A program made the translations under genes and the position numbers. Positions 50,233-59,477 of a DNA stretch of 64,000 nt are shown here, in pieces (within the stretch, counting starts at the first letter, position 1; each line of letters starts with the position of its first letter). Source of the stretch: an uncultured Bacteroidales bacterium. Its GTDB lineage: Bacteria; Bacteroidota; Bacteroidia; Bacteroidales; Paludibacteraceae. The DNA lies in assembly GCA_900317345.1 (NCBI GenBank), contig ONGK01000002.1:48428-112427 (forward strand), read 5' to 3'. The notes under the pieces were generated by a model. That model was given only the letters and a program-made list of their open reading frames with translations. It ran no database searches and had not been told where the DNA came from.

Positions 50233-51291
50233 ATGAAGAAAATTGTTATCTTTTTTATCGGAATTGGTCTGTGCGTGTCCGTGCACGCGCAGAAGCAAAA
50301 TCAGGCGTATCTGGATTATATCGAGCAGTGGCGTGAGACCGCTGTGCAGCAGCAGACGGACTACGGCGTGCCCGCCTCAATCACCATGGCGCAAGCGCTG
50401 TTGGAGTCTGCCGCAGGGCAGAGTGAACTGGCGCTCAACGCACGAAACCATTTCGGCATCAAATGTACGAGCGAGTGGTTCGGCGGCGTCTATTACTACG
50501 ACGATGACAGCCAGGGCGAGTGCTTCCGTATGTATGCCGACGCGGGCGAGTCGTTCAAGGACCATTCGCTCTTCCTCCAGCGGCCGCGTTATGCCACGTG
50601 CTTTGAGATAGCCGTGGAGGACTACGAGGGATGGGCGTACCGGCTCAAAGCCTGCGGTTATGCCACCGACCCGAGTTATGCCCAAAAGCTCATCAAACTG
50701 GTGGAGGACTATCGGCTCGATACCTTGGTTAATGGTTCACGGGTAACGGTTACTGATAAATCTGCGGTGGCGAATGATTCCGTCCCGCAGTCGAATGACA
50801 CCGTGGCGCATAGGCCGCTGAAAGCAACGTTGGTGATGGTGACCGAACCCATCCGTGTGTTCACGCAGGAACCCGAACCGCCCTATGTGGTGCCGCCCAC
50901 AGCGCGTGAAGAGAAGCGGACGTTTCTGCTCACGCACCCGTCCAAGAAATGCAACGGACTCAAATATGTGGAGGCGCGCGAAGGAGACACCTATGCCAAC
51001 GTGGCGTTTCGGCTCAACGTACGCGAACGACAGCTCCGCGAATGGAACGATGCGCTGGGGCGAGACCTCGCGGTCGGAGACCGCATATATATGAGCGCCA
51101 AGAAAAAGACTGTGCCCGCCGAGAAAGGACTCATGTGGGTGCATCCCGGTGAGACGCTCTGGGCTATCTGCCAGCGCGAAGGAATACAAATGCAACAGGT
51201 GCAGAAACTCAACGAATTTCCCGTGGACCTGCGCACCTTTCGTACCCGCCAGCAGATTTACCTGAATAAGCCGCCGAAAGAGAAGAAGTGA
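50233..51291 (+). CDS. Exported N-acetylglucosaminidase with LysM domains
   Basis: Peptidoglycan hydrolase, 352 residues. Signal peptide MKKIVIFFIGIGLCVSVHAQ; glucosaminidase (GH73-type) domain at about 25-160 with the catalytic Glu expected in ITMAQALLESAAGQSELA and the conserved NHFGIKC and YATDPSYAQKLIKLVEDYRL. A Pro/Val linker (residues about 170-225) leads to two LysM repeats: YVEAREGDTYANVAFRLNV and VHPGETLWAICQREGIQMQQ, which bind glycan strands. ATG 50233 is chosen over the upstream TTG at 50224 because it starts the signal peptide. First gene of a plus-strand operon; its TGA overlaps the GTG of the next gene. Confidence 0.93.
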   Translation: MKKIVIFFIGIGLCVSVHAQKQNQAYLDYIEQWRETAVQQQTDYGVPASITMAQALLESAAGQSELALNARNHFGIKCTSEWFGGVYYYDDDSQGECFRMYADAGESFKDHSLFLQRPRYATCFEIAVEDYEGWAYRLKACGYATDPSYAQKLIKLVEDYRLDTLVNGSRVTVTDKSAVANDSVPQSNDTVAHRPLKATLVMVTEPIRVFTQEPEPPYVVPPTAREEKRTFLLTHPSKKCNGLKYVEAREGDTYANVAFRLNVRERQLREWNDALGRDLAVGDRIYMSAKKKTVPAEKGLMWVHPGETLWAICQREGIQMQQVQKLNEFPVDLRTFRTRQQIYLNKPPKEKK

Positions 51292-51563
51292 ATATCACCG
51301 ACGCCATAGTGGACTACCTGCGCGAGAGCGGTCTGGAGCAGTCTGTGCTGGAGGTGCAGATGGAGGAAGTGTGGCCAAACGTCATGGGCGAGACCGTCGC
51401 CAAACTGACGCGAAGCGTGGAAGTGAAGGACGGCATGCTCATCGTGCACGTCAACTCAGCCGCACTCAAGGCGCAACTATTTGAGAACCGCTTTGAGCTC
51501 GTGCGCAAACTCAACGAGGCCGTCGGCGCACCAGTCATCAGAGATTGTAGGATTTTGGGGTAG
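51288..51563 (+). CDS. DciA-like (DUF721) protein
   Basis: 91-residue cytoplasmic protein of the DUF721 family, which includes DciA, the ancestral loader of the DnaB helicase. Conserved pattern: W-P-N-V-MGE in VQMEEVWPNVMGETVAKL and the strand-rich core VKDGMLIVHVNSAALKAQLF with FELVRKLNEAVG. It lacks the KOW-rich or long disordered extension of some DciA proteins. Starts at GTG 51288 overlapping the stop of the glucosaminidase gene by 4 nt (GTGA), so it is probably translationally coupled; mutS2 follows after 2 nt. Confidence 0.85.
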   Translation: MNITDAIVDYLRESGLEQSVLEVQMEEVWPNVMGETVAKLTRSVEVKDGMLIVHVNSAALKAQLFENRFELVRKLNEAVGAPVIRDCRILG

Positions 51564-51565
51564 AG

Positions 51566-53929
51566 GTGTTTTATCCGAATAACATAGAAGAGAAGATTGA
51601 TTTCGTCGTCATCCGCGATGAACTGAACCGCCGCTGCACATCGTCCTTGGGGCGTGAGCGCGTGGAAACGATGCATATGGAGACCGATTTTGATACGGTG
51701 CAACATCTGCTTCTGCTCACCGACCAGATGTGCCAAGCCAAGGCGGACCCGATGCTCACCTTCCCGCGCGGAGATATTCACGACATGCGGGAAGCCATCG
51801 CACGCATCCGCATAGAAGGACTATTCCTGGACGAAGCCGAACTGGACGACCTGCGCAAGACCCTCTCCTATGCCGCCGAGCTGGAGACCTTCTTCGCCGC
51901 GCTCGATGAGCAGAAATATGCGCTCTTAAAAAATCTATCAGCGCAGCGGTCTAACAGTGAAACGGTCTTGCAGCGCAGCGGTCTGGCAACTATCGTCAAA
52001 GCGATAGATGCCGTCCTCGACCGTTATGGCAAACTGGCGGACCATGCTTCGCCGGAACTGGCGCGTATTCGCCGAGAGATAACCAACCTGCAAGGCAGCG
52101 TAGGACGTACCTTAGCTTCTATTTTGCGTCAAGCCAAGACAGACGGGTTTGTGGATGCCGACGCCACGCCTACCTTACGTGAAGGACGTCTGGTCATTCC
52201 TGTCTCTCCTGCTTTTAAACGCAAAATAGGCGGCATTGTGCATGACGAGTCGGCTACCGGCAAGACCGTCTATATAGAGCCGCAACAGGTGGTGGACGCC
52301 AATAATCATATCCGTGAACTGGAAGGCGCAGAGCGGCGGGAACGTATCCGTATTCTGCAAGCTGTGACGGATATGCTTCGTCCCAATACCGACCTGATTA
52401 ACGATAGCCAGACCATGCTTGCGGAGGTCGATTTCCTTGGCGCAAAAGTATCGTTGGCGCAAACGCTGCATGCCATTCGTCCCGAGCTGCATGACCGACC
52501 GATGCTCGACTGGAGCGATGCGCGGCACCCTGTCCTCTGGCTTCATTACGCGCCGCAGGGAAAGACCGTCGTGCCGCTCTCTATCCGCCTGCAGGCGGAG
52601 GAGAACCGGATGCTGGTGATCAGCGGACCGAATGCCGGCGGTAAGTCAGTATGCCTCAAGACCGTGGCGCTGCTCCAATATATGCTCCAGTGCGGCCTGT
52701 TGGTGCCCGTGGCGGAGCAGAGTAGGGCGGGCCTGTTTGACCAACTGATGATTGATATCGGCGATGAGCAGTCGATACAGGATGAGCTATCCACCTATTC
52801 CTCGCACCTGCGCAACATGCGCGCGTTCCTTAAACAAGCTGATGACCGCACGCTCATCCTCATCGATGAGATGGGTACCGGCACAGAGCCGCTCATCGGC
52901 GGTGCGCTGGCAGAGGCCATCCTCAAGGAACTGGTCGAGCGACACGCGTTCGGCGTCATCACCACCCATTATACGAACCTCAAGCATTTCGCGGAGCAGA
53001 CGCCGGGTGTGGTCAACGGAGCGATGCTTTATGACCGAGGTGCCATGCGGCCGCTCTTCCAGCTGTCCATAGGCCAGGCAGGCAGTTCGTTTGCCATCGA
53101 AATAGCCCGGCAGACAGGTCTCGGCGAAGCCATCATCCAGCATGCTACCGACCTCGTCGGCGAGGAGCATATCGACTACGACAAGCAGCTACAGGATATC
53201 GCTCGCGACAAGCGGTATTGGGAGCGCAAACGTCAAGCCATTCGCCAGAAAGAGAAGGAACTGGAGACGCGTATCACGGAGTATGAGGAGCGAATGGCGG
53301 CTATCAAAGCCACCAAACGTGAGATTATGGAGGAGGCGCGGCAACAAGCCGAAGAACTGCTGCAAGGCGCCAATGCCACTATCGAGCGAACGATTCGGGA
53401 GATAAAAGAAGCCAAGGCGGAGAAAGAGAAGACCAAGGCGGCACGAAAGAAAGTGGAGGAACTGCGTGAACAAGTCATGCCGCAGACCCCCAAGAAAGCC
53501 AAGAAAAACCGCACGGTGGCCGCCAGCGGAACACCCGCTGCAGAGCTGCCCAAAGTGATGCACGACTTCAGTGAGCTGCGCCGTCTCAAAGGCTCCGTGG
53601 AAGCGGCTGCTCCAGTTACACGCACGCATAGCAGCGTCTCCATTGCCCACAAGCGGACGGTCTCGTTCGAACGGACACTCGACCTTCGCGGCTATCGAGC
53701 TGACGAAGCATTGGAGCAACTGATCGCCTACATGGACGATGCTATCATGGTCGGTGCAGGTGAGGTGACTATCCTTCATGGAACCGGCACAGGAGCGCTC
53801 AAACAGCTTACGCGCGAATACCTGAACGACCTCAACCGCCAGCGACGCAAACGCGGACAAGTGGCATTGGAGTTCGGCGACGGAGATGTCAACCACGGCG
53901 GAGCCGGACTGACTGTAGTGAAACTATAA
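51566..53929 (+). CDS. mutS2: Endonuclease MutS2
   Basis: MutS2 ATPase with Smr nuclease, 787 residues, linked to suppression of homologous recombination and to ribosome rescue in other bacteria. GTG start fits the family N-terminus (FYPNNIEEKIDFVVIRDEL). Motifs: Walker A ISGPNAGGKSVCLKT, Walker B TLILIDEMGTGTEP, the helix-turn VITTHYTNLKHFA, a long coiled-coil region (EKELETRITEYEERMAAIK), and C-terminal Smr domain LDLRGYRADEALEQL with ILHGTGTGALK. Around residue 127 a duplicated word (gcgcagcggtct) gives LSAQRSNSETVLQRSG, an in-frame insertion in the N-terminal domain. Confidence 0.95.
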   Translation: MFYPNNIEEKIDFVVIRDELNRRCTSSLGRERVETMHMETDFDTVQHLLLLTDQMCQAKADPMLTFPRGDIHDMREAIARIRIEGLFLDEAELDDLRKTLSYAAELETFFAALDEQKYALLKNLSAQRSNSETVLQRSGLATIVKAIDAVLDRYGKLADHASPELARIRREITNLQGSVGRTLASILRQAKTDGFVDADATPTLREGRLVIPVSPAFKRKIGGIVHDESATGKTVYIEPQQVVDANNHIRELEGAERRERIRILQAVTDMLRPNTDLINDSQTMLAEVDFLGAKVSLAQTLHAIRPELHDRPMLDWSDARHPVLWLHYAPQGKTVVPLSIRLQAEENRMLVISGPNAGGKSVCLKTVALLQYMLQCGLLVPVAEQSRAGLFDQLMIDIGDEQSIQDELSTYSSHLRNMRAFLKQADDRTLILIDEMGTGTEPLIGGALAEAILKELVERHAFGVITTHYTNLKHFAEQTPGVVNGAMLYDRGAMRPLFQLSIGQAGSSFAIEIARQTGLGEAIIQHATDLVGEEHIDYDKQLQDIARDKRYWERKRQAIRQKEKELETRITEYEERMAAIKATKREIMEEARQQAEELLQGANATIERTIREIKEAKAEKEKTKAARKKVEELREQVMPQTPKKAKKNRTVAASGTPAAELPKVMHDFSELRRLKGSVEAAAPVTRTHSSVSIAHKRTVSFERTLDLRGYRADEALEQLIAYMDDAIMVGAGEVTILHGTGTGALKQLTREYLNDLNRQRRKRGQVALEFGDGDVNHGGAGLTVVKL
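51941..51984. repeat. Word repeat inside mutS2
   Basis: 12-mer gcgcagcggtct at 51941-51952 and 51973-51984, here on the coding strand (in murE and rsmH the coding strand carries its complement). Between them a related aacggtctt patch. Confidence 0.85.
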
Positions 53930-53944
53930 CAAACAATAGATGAT

Positions 53945-54685
53945 ATGAAGAGACTAATTACACTTTTGATGCTGTGCCTCTGTGGTGTATGGCTTTATGC
54001 CGGCGCGCGCGAAGGAGCACCGGATGGCTCACGGCCCGGCTTTGGAGAACGCAGATACTCCATCTCCGGCATGGCCGAGTACAGCTACAATACCACGTGG
54101 GGACACCATGCCAACTTCGACGTCCAGGCGCTGATGCCTATTAACCGCTATTTTGAGATGGAGGCCAAGATGCAGTTCTCCACCGCTAATGTGCATACCG
54201 GCGTGGTGCAATTACGCCCTAAATTCGAACTGCTGGTGGGTGAACTGTTCATCGAGACCGACCTTCGTTACCGCGCGGTGGCGCGCAACCGCATCGGAGA
54301 CATCAATGCCCTAATCGGTCTGGGCTACCGGATGGACTATGTGTCCATCACGTTCGGCTCTTTCACCCGTATCATTGACGACTATAACATGACGTGGCAC
54401 GAGCAAGGCAACTATGTGGTAGAGCCGTTTAACCTGCTCTATCGCGTGGAAGTGTTCTGCCGCCCGCAGAATAACTACTGGAATCTCTCGTTCATGGTCA
54501 GCAATTCAGACGACTACCAGATGGAACGTATGTGGCAACCTCTATTCATGGCCGGAGCATGGTATGACGTGGATGACCACTGGCGCCTCAATTTCTGGGC
54601 ACAATGCAAGCCGACAGGTATGTTTCATCTGGACGCCACCTTCTATGGCGCCACGTTCAGAACAGGTTTCAGTTACAGGTTTTAA
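53945..54685 (+). CDS. Outer-membrane beta-barrel protein, unknown function
   Basis: 246 residues; signal peptide MKRLITLLMLCLCGVWLYAGA. The remainder is a string of amphipathic strands with many aromatic residues (YSISGMAEYSYNTTWGHH; YRMDYVSITFGSFTRII; WRLNFWAQCKP) ending in Phe (FRTGFSYRF), typical of an 8-12-strand barrel. No known family recognised. It follows mutS2 by 15 nt and precedes the phosphoesterase gene by 18 nt, so it is probably in the same operon. Confidence 0.7.
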   Translation: MKRLITLLMLCLCGVWLYAGAREGAPDGSRPGFGERRYSISGMAEYSYNTTWGHHANFDVQALMPINRYFEMEAKMQFSTANVHTGVVQLRPKFELLVGELFIETDLRYRAVARNRIGDINALIGLGYRMDYVSITFGSFTRIIDDYNMTWHEQGNYVVEPFNLLYRVEVFCRPQNNYWNLSFMVSNSDDYQMERMWQPLFMAGAWYDVDDHWRLNFWAQCKPTGMFHLDATFYGATFRTGFSYRF

Positions 54686-54703
54686 TGGAAAGGAGAGTAG
54701 AAC

Positions 54704-55591
54704 ATGAAAAAGAATCTTTTATATTTGAGTCTCATTGCGCTCGGTCTCACTTCCTGCGCTTCGGATGACACTACCTTGGATATCGCCGGTCTGTTCTCGC
54801 CGAACGGAGAGGTGGTAGGCACGCGCTTCGCGCAGTCGATGGCATATAACGACTCCGTGGGCGAGATGCATCTCGATATGGGTTCCGACGATTATGTCAT
54901 CTATGCCTGCGCTGACAGCCATATCACCCGTAAAAACCACAAGAATCTGGACTTCTTTATTGACCAATACAGGGCCGAGACAGCTCCGAAGTTAGCGCTA
55001 CATCTAGGTGACATCATCGATGCGCAGAAGAACTACCCCTGCGCGGATAGCATCCTTCATTTTGCCGGACAGACCATACTGGACACCGTGTTCGCCACGC
55101 CCGGAAACCATGATATATACTTCCGCCAGTGGTCTATCTACCGCAGTTTCTTCAAGACCTCTGCCTATTGGTTCGATACGAATAACGGCGCCAAGAAACT
55201 GGACCTCTTCATCTGTCTGGACAGTGCGGAGGGCACGCTGGGCGTGGACCAGATGAACTGGCTGCGCAACCTGCTGGCGAACAAATCCAAAGAGGGCTAT
55301 CGTCGCATCGTCGTCTTCACGCACACCCATATATGGAAGCTGGATGAGTCGCAGGGACATACCTCCAACATGGCATTGGAGGAGACCTATGAACTGACGT
55401 CTCTGTTAGGCCAGTATGGCGTAGAAACGGTATGGTGCGGACACCAGCACGCTATGCAGCGCGTGGCATTCAAAAACGTAATGTACCTCGTGCTCAACGC
55501 CACCAAGGACAAAGAGCAGGGACAGTCGTACATGATAGCCGAGATGGGCAATAACGTGAACTATTCGTTCATCGAATACCCGAAGGAATAG
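54704..55591 (+). CDS. Calcineurin-like metallophosphoesterase lipoprotein
   Basis: Exported phosphoesterase with a two-metal site, 295 residues. Lipobox GLTSC, Cys18 (MKKNLLYLSLIALGLTSC). Metal motifs in order: ACADSHITRKN (D-x-H), HLGDIIDAQ (GD), TPGNHDIYF (GNH), FTHTHIW, and CGHQHAMQ (GHxH). All ligands are present, so it should be active; substrate unknown (phosphomonoesters, nucleotides or phosphodiesters). Last gene of the plus-strand run; its stop is 2 nt from the convergent LRR gene, so the two transcripts must overlap or end inside genes. Confidence 0.85.
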   Translation: MKKNLLYLSLIALGLTSCASDDTTLDIAGLFSPNGEVVGTRFAQSMAYNDSVGEMHLDMGSDDYVIYACADSHITRKNHKNLDFFIDQYRAETAPKLALHLGDIIDAQKNYPCADSILHFAGQTILDTVFATPGNHDIYFRQWSIYRSFFKTSAYWFDTNNGAKKLDLFICLDSAEGTLGVDQMNWLRNLLANKSKEGYRRIVVFTHTHIWKLDESQGHTSNMALEETYELTSLLGQYGVETVWCGHQHAMQRVAFKNVMYLVLNATKDKEQGQSYMIAEMGNNVNYSFIEYPKE

Positions 55592-55593
55592 AC

Positions 55594-57387
55594 CTATTTT
55601 CGGGTTCCTTTGAATGCATTCTTGCCGAGTTCTATCTCCGGCGGGAAGAGAGGTTGGCGCAGGCTTTCGCAATCTTGGAAAGCTCCTGCGCCTATCTTTT
55701 TGATAGTAACAGGGAAGGATACTTTTCGGATGTTCCGGCATTCCATAAACGCATAATCGCCGATGATCTGCAGTGAGTCGCTGAATATCAGTTCCCGCAG
55801 ACTCCGGCACTGTGCAAAAGCACTCTCTTCAATCTCCTTGAGCGATGGATTGAAGATGATTTTCCGCAGGCTGATGCAATGAGCGAAAGCATGCTTGCTG
55901 AGCGTGGTGAGCGACTGCGGCAGTTCAACCTCTAATAGCATCTTGCAATCCATGAATGCGCCCTCTTCGATGCGATGGATATCCGGCGTGAGGACGATAG
56001 ACTCTAGTTGCTGGCAGTTACGGAAAGCGTGAGCGCCGATGCGGAAAGTGGTCTTGGGAATGTTGATTTTCTCCAATGCCAGACATCCGTCAAACGACTC
56101 ATCTCCTACGGCGTACAGCCCTTCGGGCAAGCGTACGCGGTAGAGCCGTGTGCAACCCTGGAAAGCCTGTTTGGGCAGCGAGTTGATACGCGATGGAATA
56201 GTGATATCCCGAATGATAGCGCAGCCGGCAAAAGCCATCTCTCCGATAAACTCCAGGCTCTCGGGCAGTTTGATTTCTTCCAATGCCGAGCAGCCGGCAA
56301 ATACCCCGTTGTCAATGCGGCGTAAACGGGCAGGCAGAGACAGATGTTTGATGGAGCGGCACATATAAAACGCACCTTGCTCCAGGACTTCGATACTGTT
56401 GCTCAGCACCTGTTCACGCAGGTTGATGCAGCCATAGAAAGCACCCATACCCAGTCGTTCCAGCTCTTGTGGCAAGGTGGCGGAACGCAGTTTGGCGCAG
56501 TTATAGAAAGCGAAGTTACCCACCTCCCGAACCGAAGCGGGAATGGTGACGTCCGTCAGGTTCTCGCATTGATAGAAAGCCGCCGTAGGGATGGCTGTGA
56601 CAGTAGCAGGAATGACCACTGTTTTCAGCTGTGCGTTGTTGGCAAACGCGCGCTCGGCGATGAGACGGATAGGTATCTTGTTCTTGAAGATATACTTGGC
56701 GGGCAGGTTGCTATTGGTGGCAATCAGGCAGTCATCAATAATCAGAGCGCCTTTCTTCCATTTCTTCTCATTGAGCCAGATGCCACTTCCCGTAAACGCG
56801 TCTTCGCCGATAGAGCTGACGGAAGCGGGAATGATGATTTTCTGCAGGTTCTTGCAGTCGCGAAATGTCTCATGGTCAATCCTTGTGAGCGCGGCGGGTA
56901 ATTCCACCCGTGTGATGGTCTTATTGCCCTGAAAAGCACCGGCAGCTATCAGTTTGGTGCTGTCCGGAACGATGAACCGCGGTTTGATAGTCTTGTCTGT
57001 GGCGATGAGGATGCCATCAATCCATAGGCATCCGTCCGTCCAATTGGCCTTGTTGAGGATGATACCCGTGCCATCGAATGCCGAGCGATAGACGCGCTGC
57101 AGAGTAGGCGGCAGAACGATGGTAGTAAGGTTTTTGCAGCCTTTGAAGGCCTTGTCGCCGATGGAAGTGACGGTATAACGATGCTGCCCGACGGTAATCT
57201 CTGCCGGAATAAGCAGTTCTCCGGAAACACGTTGATTGATAGCTACTTCCGCCGTCAGATGGTTCTCATCCAGCGTATATCGGATGTCCTGATAGAAGGC
57301 ATCTTCGGCAGCACACGAGAGACTAATGAACAAGGCGGCCCATACCATCATATATGTGCTCGCCTGCTTGAATATAGAGTTGGCCAT
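55594..57387 (-). CDS. BspA-type leucine-rich-repeat protein
   Basis: 597 residues, exported. Signal peptide (FKQASTYMMVWAALFISLSC) and then about 16 leucine-rich repeats of the LRR_5/BspA type from residue about 60 to the end, each near 23 residues (IGDKAFKGCKNLTTIVLPPTL; VGNFAFYNCAKLRSATLPQEL; IGDYAFMECRNIRKVSFP). Such proteins mediate adhesion or protein-protein contact. Start 57387 gives a basic n-region; ATG 57351 or 57348 would remove it. With 57387 the gene overlaps the last 65 nt of the upstream PL9-like gene, so the C-terminal tail of that protein and the signal peptide here share DNA. No sorting tail at its own C-terminus. Confidence 0.88.
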   Translation of the reverse strand: MANSIFKQASTYMMVWAALFISLSCAAEDAFYQDIRYTLDENHLTAEVAINQRVSGELLIPAEITVGQHRYTVTSIGDKAFKGCKNLTTIVLPPTLQRVYRSAFDGTGIILNKANWTDGCLWIDGILIATDKTIKPRFIVPDSTKLIAAGAFQGNKTITRVELPAALTRIDHETFRDCKNLQKIIIPASVSSIGEDAFTGSGIWLNEKKWKKGALIIDDCLIATNSNLPAKYIFKNKIPIRLIAERAFANNAQLKTVVIPATVTAIPTAAFYQCENLTDVTIPASVREVGNFAFYNCAKLRSATLPQELERLGMGAFYGCINLREQVLSNSIEVLEQGAFYMCRSIKHLSLPARLRRIDNGVFAGCSALEEIKLPESLEFIGEMAFAGCAIIRDITIPSRINSLPKQAFQGCTRLYRVRLPEGLYAVGDESFDGCLALEKINIPKTTFRIGAHAFRNCQQLESIVLTPDIHRIEEGAFMDCKMLLEVELPQSLTTLSKHAFAHCISLRKIIFNPSLKEIEESAFAQCRSLRELIFSDSLQIIGDYAFMECRNIRKVSFPVTIKKIGAGAFQDCESLRQPLFPPEIELGKNAFKGTRK

Positions 57388-59470
57388 TATAGATATATTT
57401 ACGATTTTTGATTGAAGACTGATGATTTTCGATGCCTTGCGGGTGCATGTTCTCGATGCCGAGCAGATAACAGATGGCATTCTCTATGAGCCGTTTGCCT
57501 TCGTTTGTCAGATGAGCGGTTGAGTACTCGCTTACACCTATCATGATAAGTTTTTGCGGCAGAACGGTGCCGTTGCAATTAGTGCCGGCGGGGAACTCCG
57601 CAATAACGGTCGTGTCCTTGCCTGTGTTTCCTAATACATTAAAGCCGGACGTGTTGGTCCACGTAGAGATACCGGTAACGGCGTTGGTGTTGCACTGTGA
57701 GAAAAGCGGCAGCTGGCCGTCGGTAATGGTCAAGCCCTTGAAAAGCGGATGTGTCGGTTGTGTAACGGTGACACTCAGGTCAGCGGTGTTGACCGCTGTG
57801 CCCCAACCCCATACGCCGGCTTTGAGCAGCCACGGTTTGAGCAGAACCATCGGTTTGTCATAACCCTTGAGCGGCGTGAAACCGAGCGCAGAAGATGAGG
57901 GCTTGCTGCCCAATACAACCGCTTCATAACTGCTATAGTCGATTTCATTGTTCATCGCATCGGTCTCAACAACCCAAAGACTGTCATTCGCCCGCAGATA
58001 GGAAAGCAGCGCTTTATCCTCCACCGCACCGGGGATGGTGACGAAAGCCACTGCATGCGTACCTTCGGGTTGCACAGCAGGAACGGTATCGTCCGGAAGC
58101 GGGTCGTGGTGCTCACCCGGCGATTCATAACACCCCAAGTCCGGTGCCAAACCGTTATAACCGAGATTGAGGTCTATACCTGCGTCAATCAGAGGCGAAC
58201 CGGAGGCGAGTCGGAGGCAAGTACTGTCTGCCAAATCTCCATTCGCCTGACGAGGACCGAGAATCTGCGTGGTGTCCAAAGACTGGAAATCACTTGCCGA
58301 TACAGAGAAACCGTTGTTCCAACTGTTATGGTCAATCGTTACGACCGTCTGAGACTTATAACTATCCGGGTTCTGGCCTGCATAACTGATGCAATTCTGA
58401 ATGGTGTTGGTGCCATATGCCGTGGTGAAGCCGTAATTGACATTGTTGGCATAAGCCGTGTTGTTATACACCCACATCGTGCCGCCGTTATTGTTCTGGT
58501 CAAAGCCGCGAGCATAATTCCCTACCGCCAAGCAATGATGGATGAGGATCTTATGGTTCGTAGGGACAGCTACTCCACTCGGATTTTTCCCTGCTCCACC
58601 CATTTTGAAGCCGTTGCCGTTGCCCTGACAAGGGTATCGGTCCAGCGTGATTTTAATCGAATCACCATAACGGTCAACCATTTTAGTGCCCACTTTGCTG
58701 TCGAACCAGGCTTTATCTACGCCCAAAGCCCGAGGATTTTGAGTCATGTCATAATACGGCGCGCCGTTCTGATAGCAGATGCAGTTTTCAATGATGGTGT
58801 TGGATGAGCTTACGCGCTGAAAGAAATCCCATCCATCGTCGGAGTTGTTCCATGCGCGGCAGCCGATATAGTGGTTCCCGGCTCCGGTGAACTGTTTGTC
58901 CGCAAAGCCGTCCGCATTCCCGCCGAAGTTCGCTACTCCACCTGTTCCTGTTGTCTTATAGTCGAAATTATCATGGCTGTCCACGTTCTTAATAATATTG
59001 TTTCCGCCTTTCTTCATCTGGCAACCGGTGTCCGCCGAACCATAAATATCCAGGTTTTCAAAAAGGCAATAGGAGCCTTCACAATACAAATTATTCTTGC
59101 CGGACCAAGCTATCGAAAGGTCTTTGATATGAATGTAGAGCGAGTTCTCGTGAATAGTGATACCGCGTGTGCCGTACGCCACTTTATGGAAATCCAGCAC
59201 AACGTCGTCACCCGGATATCCGGCTATCACGATGTATTTGGATGAACTGCCCCGTTTGTTGATGCTGAACTTGTCCGAGAATTCGTATGTTCCTTCGCGT
59301 AGATAGAGCGTGTCACCGCCGTTTTGCAGCTTCGCCACGCCATCAGCGAAAGTTGTCGGCGAGAAATACGAACTCCCATCCCCGGTACCATCCGGCGAGG
59401 CATAATAGGTTGCGGCATTTATGGAAATATTTATTCCAAGACAACAAACAAATGTAAACAACTTTTTCAT
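57323..59470 (-). CDS. PL9-like right-handed beta-helix protein
   Basis: 715 residues, signal peptide to about residue 19 (MKKLFTFVCCLGINISINAA). Residues about 20-450 form a parallel beta-helix with the family-9 pectate-lyase pattern: YYASPDGTGDGSSYFSPTTF, GGNADGFADKQ, NNSDDGWDFFQR, GNGNGFKMGGAG and ARGFDQNNNGG, containing the Asp/Asn calcium-binding positions and a Lys of the type used in catalysis. A separate domain follows (about 475-685, VAFVTIPGAVEDKALLSYLR; ThuA-like in appearance), then a tail KYIYNGQLYIQAGEHIYDGM like other sorting tails. Cotranscribed with two glycosyltransferases (7-nt gap), so it may act on an exported polysaccharide rather than dietary pectin. Confidence 0.85.
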   Translation of the reverse strand: MKKLFTFVCCLGINISINAATYYASPDGTGDGSSYFSPTTFADGVAKLQNGGDTLYLREGTYEFSDKFSINKRGSSSKYIVIAGYPGDDVVLDFHKVAYGTRGITIHENSLYIHIKDLSIAWSGKNNLYCEGSYCLFENLDIYGSADTGCQMKKGGNNIIKNVDSHDNFDYKTTGTGGVANFGGNADGFADKQFTGAGNHYIGCRAWNNSDDGWDFFQRVSSSNTIIENCICYQNGAPYYDMTQNPRALGVDKAWFDSKVGTKMVDRYGDSIKITLDRYPCQGNGNGFKMGGAGKNPSGVAVPTNHKILIHHCLAVGNYARGFDQNNNGGTMWVYNNTAYANNVNYGFTTAYGTNTIQNCISYAGQNPDSYKSQTVVTIDHNSWNNGFSVSASDFQSLDTTQILGPRQANGDLADSTCLRLASGSPLIDAGIDLNLGYNGLAPDLGCYESPGEHHDPLPDDTVPAVQPEGTHAVAFVTIPGAVEDKALLSYLRANDSLWVVETDAMNNEIDYSSYEAVVLGSKPSSSALGFTPLKGYDKPMVLLKPWLLKAGVWGWGTAVNTADLSVTVTQPTHPLFKGLTITDGQLPLFSQCNTNAVTGISTWTNTSGFNVLGNTGKDTTVIAEFPAGTNCNGTVLPQKLIMIGVSEYSTAHLTNEGKRLIENAICYLLGIENMHPQGIENHQSSIKNRKYIYNGQLYIQAGEHIYDGMGRLVH

Positions 59471-59477
59471 AAATTTT

